Shown here: piece by piece, positions 5,836 to 9,596 of the stretch
Layout: every line of letters starts with the position of its first letter
Position numbering within the stretch: position 1 is the stretch's first letter
Source: CAVSWN01 sp046728115
GTDB lineage: Bacteria > Acidobacteriota > Vicinamibacteria > Vicinamibacterales > CAVVIG01
Direction: 5' to 3'
Length of the DNA stretch: 9,596 nucleotides
Assembly (NCBI GenBank): GCA_046728115.1
Contig: JBKPDW010000048.1
Location: forward strand, 1-9,596
Made by a program: the position numbers and the translations under genes
Notes under the pieces: generated by a model
What the model saw: only the letters and a program-made list of their open reading frames with translations
The model's database searches: none
What the model was told of the DNA's origin: nothing

Positions 5836-6525
5836 ATGACGGTGAGCGATCCAGACGACGTCAAGAGCAGCTGGTGCGTGGACGGCTGGGCGCGTCCGAA
5901 GGACACGCATCACGTGACTATGCGCTCACCCCTTCCGCGGACGTGCAACAGCCAGTGTCCGTGGCTGGTCGCCAACCACGGCCGGACAGTGGAGTTGGCC
6001 TACGACCACGAGGTGCCGGGCATTCCGATGTCGGAAGGCCCCTACATATTCGCGCCGTGGAAGCGGGCGTGTCTTTGGGAGGACGGTCTCAAGGACGCCG
6101 TGCCCGGCTACGGCGCCCTCTGCCACGTTCGGCTGGAAGGAACGCAGCGGAGGCCCGGAAACGTGTGGGACATCGTCGGGCGCCAGTGCACCGGCGCGTT
6201 GGTCATGCAGCAGCGCGAAGTGCTGCGCCACGTCGAGCGCAGCGAGAGCGCGCTGTCCTTGCAGGGCGCCGCTCGCGTGGCGAGCGACATGCTAGGCCGC
6301 GAGGTGGCGGAGCATGAGCTCGGCAGCCTGGATCTTCGGGAGCTGTTGCGGCACGCGCATCCCTCCCTGCTGGACCCGAGGATCGGAAGCGACGCGGTGG
6401 CGCCGCCGCTGACCGACCGTGAGATCCATGAATGGGAGGGGCTGCGCGGCTCCGTCGGGGACTCTGCCCAGTCCTCGTCGAGCCTGAAACCTGTTCCCTC
6501 CAGGAGCGAGGCGCACCTCACCTGA
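5836..6525 (+). CDS. Hypothetical protein with C-x3-CPW cysteine motif
   Basis: The protein has 229 residues. ATG 5836 has GGAG only three bases upstream, so ATG 5920 (residue 29) remains possible. Six cysteines are present at 14, 37, 41, 79, 96 and 118. Residues 36-120 form the only conserved-looking part: RTCNSQCPW, GPYIFAPWKRAC, GYGALCHVRLEG and GRQCTGALVMQQREVLRH. The order C-x3-CPW, a central PW, a CH and a late C-x-GA recalls DUF6283-like small proteins (CxxCPxR ... CH ... CxGxxxCH), where cysteines probably bind a metal or cluster, but spacing differs and I cannot assign the family. Residues 140-205 are helical and charged; the last 25 are Ser/Pro-rich and probably disordered. There is no signal peptide or membrane segment, so it is likely cytoplasmic. 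It is divergent from the RiPP-like gene and may share its regulation. Confidence 0.65.
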   Translation: MTVSDPDDVKSSWCVDGWARPKDTHHVTMRSPLPRTCNSQCPWLVANHGRTVELAYDHEVPGIPMSEGPYIFAPWKRACLWEDGLKDAVPGYGALCHVRLEGTQRRPGNVWDIVGRQCTGALVMQQREVLRHVERSESALSLQGAARVASDMLGREVAEHELGSLDLRELLRHAHPSLLDPRIGSDAVAPPLTDREIHEWEGLRGSVGDSAQSSSSLKPVPSRSEAHLT

Positions 6526-6704
6526 GGCGCGGGCTGAGATGAAGGACGCGCGACGGCCAACGCCAGCCTCCCCACCCGCCCCTTGTTTTCCTAAAGTAAC
6601 GTTCGGGCGAACAGAACCAACGTGCATGTGCGCTGCGCATTCACGGATGCCGGTGATGACATGCGGTTCAGGTGGCATGGATCAAGGCGGAGGATCCTTA
6701 ATCT

Positions 6705-6710
6705 AGGAGG
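6705..6710 (+). promoter_or_regulatory. Consensus Shine-Dalgarno for the metallo-hydrolase gene
   Basis: AGGAGG (extended as AGGAGGTGA) sits five bases before ATG 6716. The frame also opens at GTG 6710, but that codon overlaps this ribosome-binding site, so the true start is ATG 6716. The 184 bases upstream, from 6526, contain no gene I can support. Confidence 0.8.
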
Positions 6711-6715
6711 TGACC

Positions 6716-8209
6716 ATGCGCGCTCTCGTCACTCTTGTCCTCGGAGCTGGACTCGCCGTCGGCGTTGGCGCCTGCGCCCGTGACGAACCGGGGACGCTTC
6801 AGGCGGCAACCGCCGCACTCGGTGCGACCGATCTGAAAACGATCGCGTATTCCGGAACCGGCAAGTGGTATCAGTTCGGCCAGGCGCCGAACCCGACGCT
6901 ACCCTGGCCGTCATTCGACGTCAGCCGGTTCTCGGCCGCCGTCAACTACGAAGCGCCCGCGGCGCGTGTGGAGATGGAGCGTGTCCAGGTCGTGGAACCC
7001 AATCGCGTGCGGCCCGCGCCAATCCAACAGCGTCCGGTGCAAGTCGTGAGTGGGACGTATGCGTGGAACGTCGCGGTTCCCGCCGGGGCCGCACCGGGCT
7101 CGGCGCCAGCACCGCAGCCGCAGCCTGTCACGGTCGATGAGCGAACCATGGAGATCTGGACGACGCCGCACGGGTTTCTCAAGGCTGCCGCGGCGAACAA
7201 CGCGACGTCGCAGCCCTCGAACGGCGGGTCCAACGTCTCGTTCACGGTCAGCGGCAAGCATCGTTACGTCGGTCGAATCAACGCCCAGAGCCAGGTCGAG
7301 CGCGTGCAGACGTGGATCGACAATCCCGTGCTCGGCGACACGCCGGTCGAGATTGCGTATTCCGATTACCGCGACTTCAACGGCGTGTTGTTCCCGGCGC
7401 GGATTGCGCGGACCCAGGGCGGCCACCCCGTGCTGGACATCTCGGTCTCCTCGGTGACGAAGAATCCCGCCGTGGCGATCGATGTGCCGGATCAAGTGCG
7501 CAATTTCACGCCCCCGGCCGTGACCGTCGACGTGGAACAACTCGCCAAGGGCGTCTACTATTTGAAGGGCGGATCTCATCACAGCGTCGCGATCGACCAG
7601 CGCGACCACATCGTGGTCGTCGAAGCGCCGCAGGATGAAGCGCGCTCTGCAGCCGTGATCGCGAAGATCAAGGAGACCATTCCCAACAAGCCGATCCGCT
7701 ACGTGATCAACACGCACGCGCACTTCGACCACTCGGGCGGCTTGCGTACGTACGTCGCCGAGGGCGCAACGGTCGTGACGCACCAGATGAACCGGCCTTA
7801 TTACGAGCAAGCCTGGGCGGCGCCGCGTACCCTGAACCCCGACACTCTGGCCAAGGCTAACAAGCCGGCGACGTTCGAGACCTTCACCGACAAGCACGTG
7901 CTCTCGGACGGGAAGCGGACCATCGAGATCCATCAAATCGCGGGCGGCGGGCACAACGACGCGTTCGCGATGGCCTATCTCCCGGCCGAAAAGATTCTGA
8001 TCGAGGTCGACGCCTGGGCGCCGCTGGCGCCGAATGCGCCGCCGCCGGCTGCGCCGAGCCCGTTTGCGGTCAATCTGTACGACAACATCACCCGGCTCAA
8101 GCTGGACGTGCGTCAGATCGCGGCGTTGCACGGACCGGGCACAGCGACGCTGGCCGATCTGAAGTCTGCGATCGGTCAGGGCAAGCCCGCATCTCAGGGG
8201 ACGGACTGA
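6716..8209 (+). CDS. Lipoprotein metallo-beta-lactamase-fold hydrolase
   Basis: The protein has 497 residues. The N-terminus MRALVTLVLGAGLAVGVGAC is a lipoprotein signal with lipobox VGAC, lipidated at Cys20, so the enzyme acts outside the cytoplasm, anchored to a membrane. Residues 25-270 form a beta-rich domain with a Pro/Ala/Gln-rich stretch near 120-145 and a segment VEIAYSDYRDFNGVLFPARI typical of secreted beta-sheet proteins that carry outer-membrane-lipoprotein-like folds. The MBL domain follows: THAHFDHSGG gives His334, His336, Asp338 and His339; GGGHNDAF gives His413; LIEVDAW gives Asp432; ALHGPG gives His472. All expected ligands for a dinuclear metal site are present, so the protein should be catalytically competent. 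The substrate is not predictable; relatives include beta-lactamases, lactonases and other hydrolases. The long N-terminal domain is unlike a simple class B beta-lactamase, so I would not call it a resistance gene. Confidence 0.9.
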   Translation: MRALVTLVLGAGLAVGVGACARDEPGTLQAATAALGATDLKTIAYSGTGKWYQFGQAPNPTLPWPSFDVSRFSAAVNYEAPAARVEMERVQVVEPNRVRPAPIQQRPVQVVSGTYAWNVAVPAGAAPGSAPAPQPQPVTVDERTMEIWTTPHGFLKAAAANNATSQPSNGGSNVSFTVSGKHRYVGRINAQSQVERVQTWIDNPVLGDTPVEIAYSDYRDFNGVLFPARIARTQGGHPVLDISVSSVTKNPAVAIDVPDQVRNFTPPAVTVDVEQLAKGVYYLKGGSHHSVAIDQRDHIVVVEAPQDEARSAAVIAKIKETIPNKPIRYVINTHAHFDHSGGLRTYVAEGATVVTHQMNRPYYEQAWAAPRTLNPDTLAKANKPATFETFTDKHVLSDGKRTIEIHQIAGGGHNDAFAMAYLPAEKILIEVDAWAPLAPNAPPPAAPSPFAVNLYDNITRLKLDVRQIAALHGPGTATLADLKSAIGQGKPASQGTD

Positions 8210-8212
8210 CAT

Positions 8213-8281
8213 AGCTCGAGTTGGCGCGCGCAGGTACGGGGCGTCAGGTCCGACAGTACCGGGAGTCGCAGCTATCGAGCT
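8213..8281. repeat. Nested short inverted repeats between convergent genes
   Basis: AGCTCGA (8213-8219) pairs with TCGAGCT (8275-8281), and inside it GGTAC (8233-8237) pairs with GTACC (8256-8260). This lies in the 62-base gap between two convergent stop codons and overlaps the stop of the peptidase gene. The position suits a two-way terminator, but the stems are short and there is no T-run, so intrinsic termination is doubtful. Confidence 0.3.
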
Positions 8282-9596
8282 GAAGCCGCCTCCCGGTCGA
8301 CGAGATGCGTGACGAAGAACTCCACTAGTTTCACTGTCGACGTGATCCGGTTCTTCTCCTTTCTGAACCCGTGGCCTTCGTCAGGAAAGAGAATGTACTC
8401 GACCGGGACCTTGCGGCGTTTCAGGTTCTCCACAATCTGCTCGGCCTCGACAACCGGGACGTTCGTGTCGTTGGCACCGTGCTGCACCATCATCGGCGTC
8501 CGAATCCGATCGAGCTTTCCGAGCGGCGACAGCTCCCTGAGGAGATCGGCCTGGGTCTTGGGATCGCCGTACTCTGTGGTGGAGATCGCCGCCATCCACG
8601 GCTCGGTGTGCTCGAAGAACGTGAAGAAGTTGACCATTCCAAAGAGGTCAACGGCGGCCGCAAACAAATCCGGGTAGAACGTGACGCCGACCATCGTCAT
8701 GTAGCCACCGTACGAGCCGCCGGTGATGCCGACACGGCGCGGGTCGGCAAGGTGCGTGGCCACGAGATAGTCGACCGAGTCCTTGAGATCCTTGATGCCC
8801 TCGAAGCGCAGCGCGCCGTTGTCGAGATTCACGAACCGCTTCCCGAACCCGGACGAGCCGCGCACGTTCGGCGCGAACACGCCGATGCCTTGGGCGACCA
8901 GCGCCTGATAGTCGCTGCGGAACGTCGGGCGCTCCTGCCCTTCCGGGCCGCCGTGAAAGCTGACCACGAACGGCGCTGGGCCCACTCGGCCCGCCGGGCG
9001 ATAGAGCCATCCGCTCAGTTCCAGGCCGTCGTGTGCGTTGAATGTCACGAGCTCAGGCCGCGCGAGGGTCGTGACATCGACGCCTTGGTGCGACGTGTGC
9101 GTGACCTGGCTCATATGTCCGCTCGAGATATCCAGCAGCCAGACATCAGGAGGCGCCGTGGAACCGGAGATCGTCATTGCGAGCCGCCGGCCGTCGCCGG
9201 AAAACGTCAGCCCGCCGGCGATCTCGCCGGGCAGTTTCGGACCAGCGGTCGTTCTTCCCGAGGCGAGGTCGACGAACGCGAGCTCGCTGCGGCCGCCGAC
9301 ATTCCACAGCAGTGCGGCGGTGGTGCCGCGATCGTCGGTCTCGAAGCCGGCAAGCTCCGCATCGTCTCGCGCGGCGATCACCTGCGGCGACGAGATCCTG
9401 CCCAAGCCATCGATTTGGATGCGCGCGAAGGCAGACTTGTCGCGATCCTTGTCGGAGGCGGCGTAGATCGCGCGACCGTCCGGTGCCAATCGTCCCGAGA
9501 ACGATCCCGGTGGATCGTGCAGGGTGACGAGTGTTTCGGCGTGCGTCTTGAGGTCGATCAAATAAAGATCGTTGTCGCCGCGGCCGCGGAGACGGC
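8272..9596 (-). CDS. Prolyl-oligopeptidase (S9) family serine peptidase, 5' end outside window
   Basis: The frame is open from the right edge (reading RLRGRGDNDLYL into IDLKTHAETL) to TAG 8272-8274, so about 440 C-terminal residues are visible and the start is off the window. The first part is beta-propeller repeats (GSFSGRLAPDGRAIYAAS, GGLTFSGDGRRLAM, PPDVWLLDISSG). The alpha/beta-hydrolase domain begins near VTFNAHDGLELSGWLYRP, with the oxyanion-region HGGPEGQERPTF. The triad is complete: Ser in GGSYGGYM (codon 8715-8713), Asp in HGANDTNVP (8469-8467) and His in DEGHGF (8373-8371), with spacing of 82 and 32 residues, normal for S9. Such enzymes cleave short peptides, often after Pro, Ala or acylated residues, and many acidobacterial copies are exported; a signal peptide, if any, is not visible. 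The gene is convergent with the metallo-hydrolase gene and has no frame defects. Confidence 0.93.
   Translation of the reverse strand, partial: RLRGRGDNDLYLIDLKTHAETLVTLHDPPGSFSGRLAPDGRAIYAASDKDRDKSAFARIQIDGLGRISSPQVIAARDDAELAGFETDDRGTTAALLWNVGGRSELAFVDLASGRTTAGPKLPGEIAGGLTFSGDGRRLAMTISGSTAPPDVWLLDISSGHMSQVTHTSHQGVDVTTLARPELVTFNAHDGLELSGWLYRPAGRVGPAPFVVSFHGGPEGQERPTFRSDYQALVAQGIGVFAPNVRGSSGFGKRFVNLDNGALRFEGIKDLKDSVDYLVATHLADPRRVGITGGSYGGYMTMVGVTFYPDLFAAAVDLFGMVNFFTFFEHTEPWMAAISTTEYGDPKTQADLLRELSPLGKLDRIRTPMMVQHGANDTNVPVVEAEQIVENLKRRKVPVEYILFPDEGHGFRKEKNRITSTVKLVEFFVTHLVDREAASAR

Noticed and set aside
5532..6317. 261-codon open frame on the plus strand
   Set aside because: It overlaps the better supported cysteine-motif gene in another frame and the RiPP-like gene on the other strand; composition is Arg-rich with no motif.
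6601..6612. Small palindrome GTTC-GGGC-GAAC in the gap before the metallo-hydrolase gene
   Set aside because: The stem is only four to five pairs with no T-run and no second copy, too weak to call an operator or terminator.
6911..8212. 433-codon open frame on the minus strand
   Set aside because: It lies wholly antisense to the metallo-hydrolase gene, whose motifs are all present. The product is rich in Arg, Asp, His and Val with no domain features, typical of a GC-rich shadow frame.
1..9596. CRISPR array, tRNA or rRNA genes, phage structural genes
   Set aside because: Read through on both strands, I saw no regularly spaced repeats, no T-loop-like tRNA ends in non-coding DNA, no rRNA core sequence and no capsid, tail or terminase motifs.

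Overview
The window is GC-rich bacterial DNA with strong G/C preference at third codon positions. The mix of genes (an S9 prolyl-oligopeptidase-type peptidase, a lipoprotein metallo-beta-lactamase-fold hydrolase, a GT87-type membrane glycosyltransferase, and an IS91-type element paired with a tyrosine recombinase) suggests a soil or environmental bacterium, most like Acidobacteriota of the Vicinamibacteria type. That placement is inference from gene content; no rRNA or marker gene is present.

Layout. Positions 1-1868 are mobile-element wreckage: the last stretch of a tyrosine recombinase whose catalytic tyrosine codon is now a stop, then an IS91-family HUH transposase broken by at least five small frameshifts and one nonsense codon, then a non-coding tail with a long imperfect inverted repeat. 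Positions 1869-4702 are chromosomal: a GT87-type glycosyltransferase (-), the N-terminal stub of a SAM methyltransferase (-) directly behind an intact VOC-fold protein (-), and a divergent AraC-type regulator (+). Positions 4703-5321 are again debris: a serine recombinase fragment (-) and an unrecognised, apparently broken reading frame (-). Positions 5332-6525 hold a small divergent pair: a 96-residue protein resembling a RiPP precursor of the nitrile-hydratase-like leader (NHLP/Os1348-like) type, ending in a proline-rich FNPQPDPPG segment (-), and an unrecognised protein with a C-x3-CPW cysteine pattern (+). Positions 6526-9596 hold a lipoprotein metallo-hydrolase (+) convergent with a prolyl-oligopeptidase-family peptidase (-), whose 5' end lies outside the window.

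Functional links. The VOC gene and the methyltransferase stub form a translationally coupled pair, probably under the divergent AraC regulator. The RiPP-like gene has a consensus Shine-Dalgarno sequence and is followed by a frame that has its own ribosome-binding site but an ACG codon where ATG is expected. No RiPP-modifying enzyme is recognisable in the window. The metallo-hydrolase and the peptidase share only an intergenic region. Damage is confined to mobile-element genes, the methyltransferase stub and the unknown frame; the six complete genes and the partial peptidase gene are uninterrupted, which argues against general sequencing error.

The best candidates for something new are the RiPP-like 96-residue gene and its cysteine-containing divergent neighbour.
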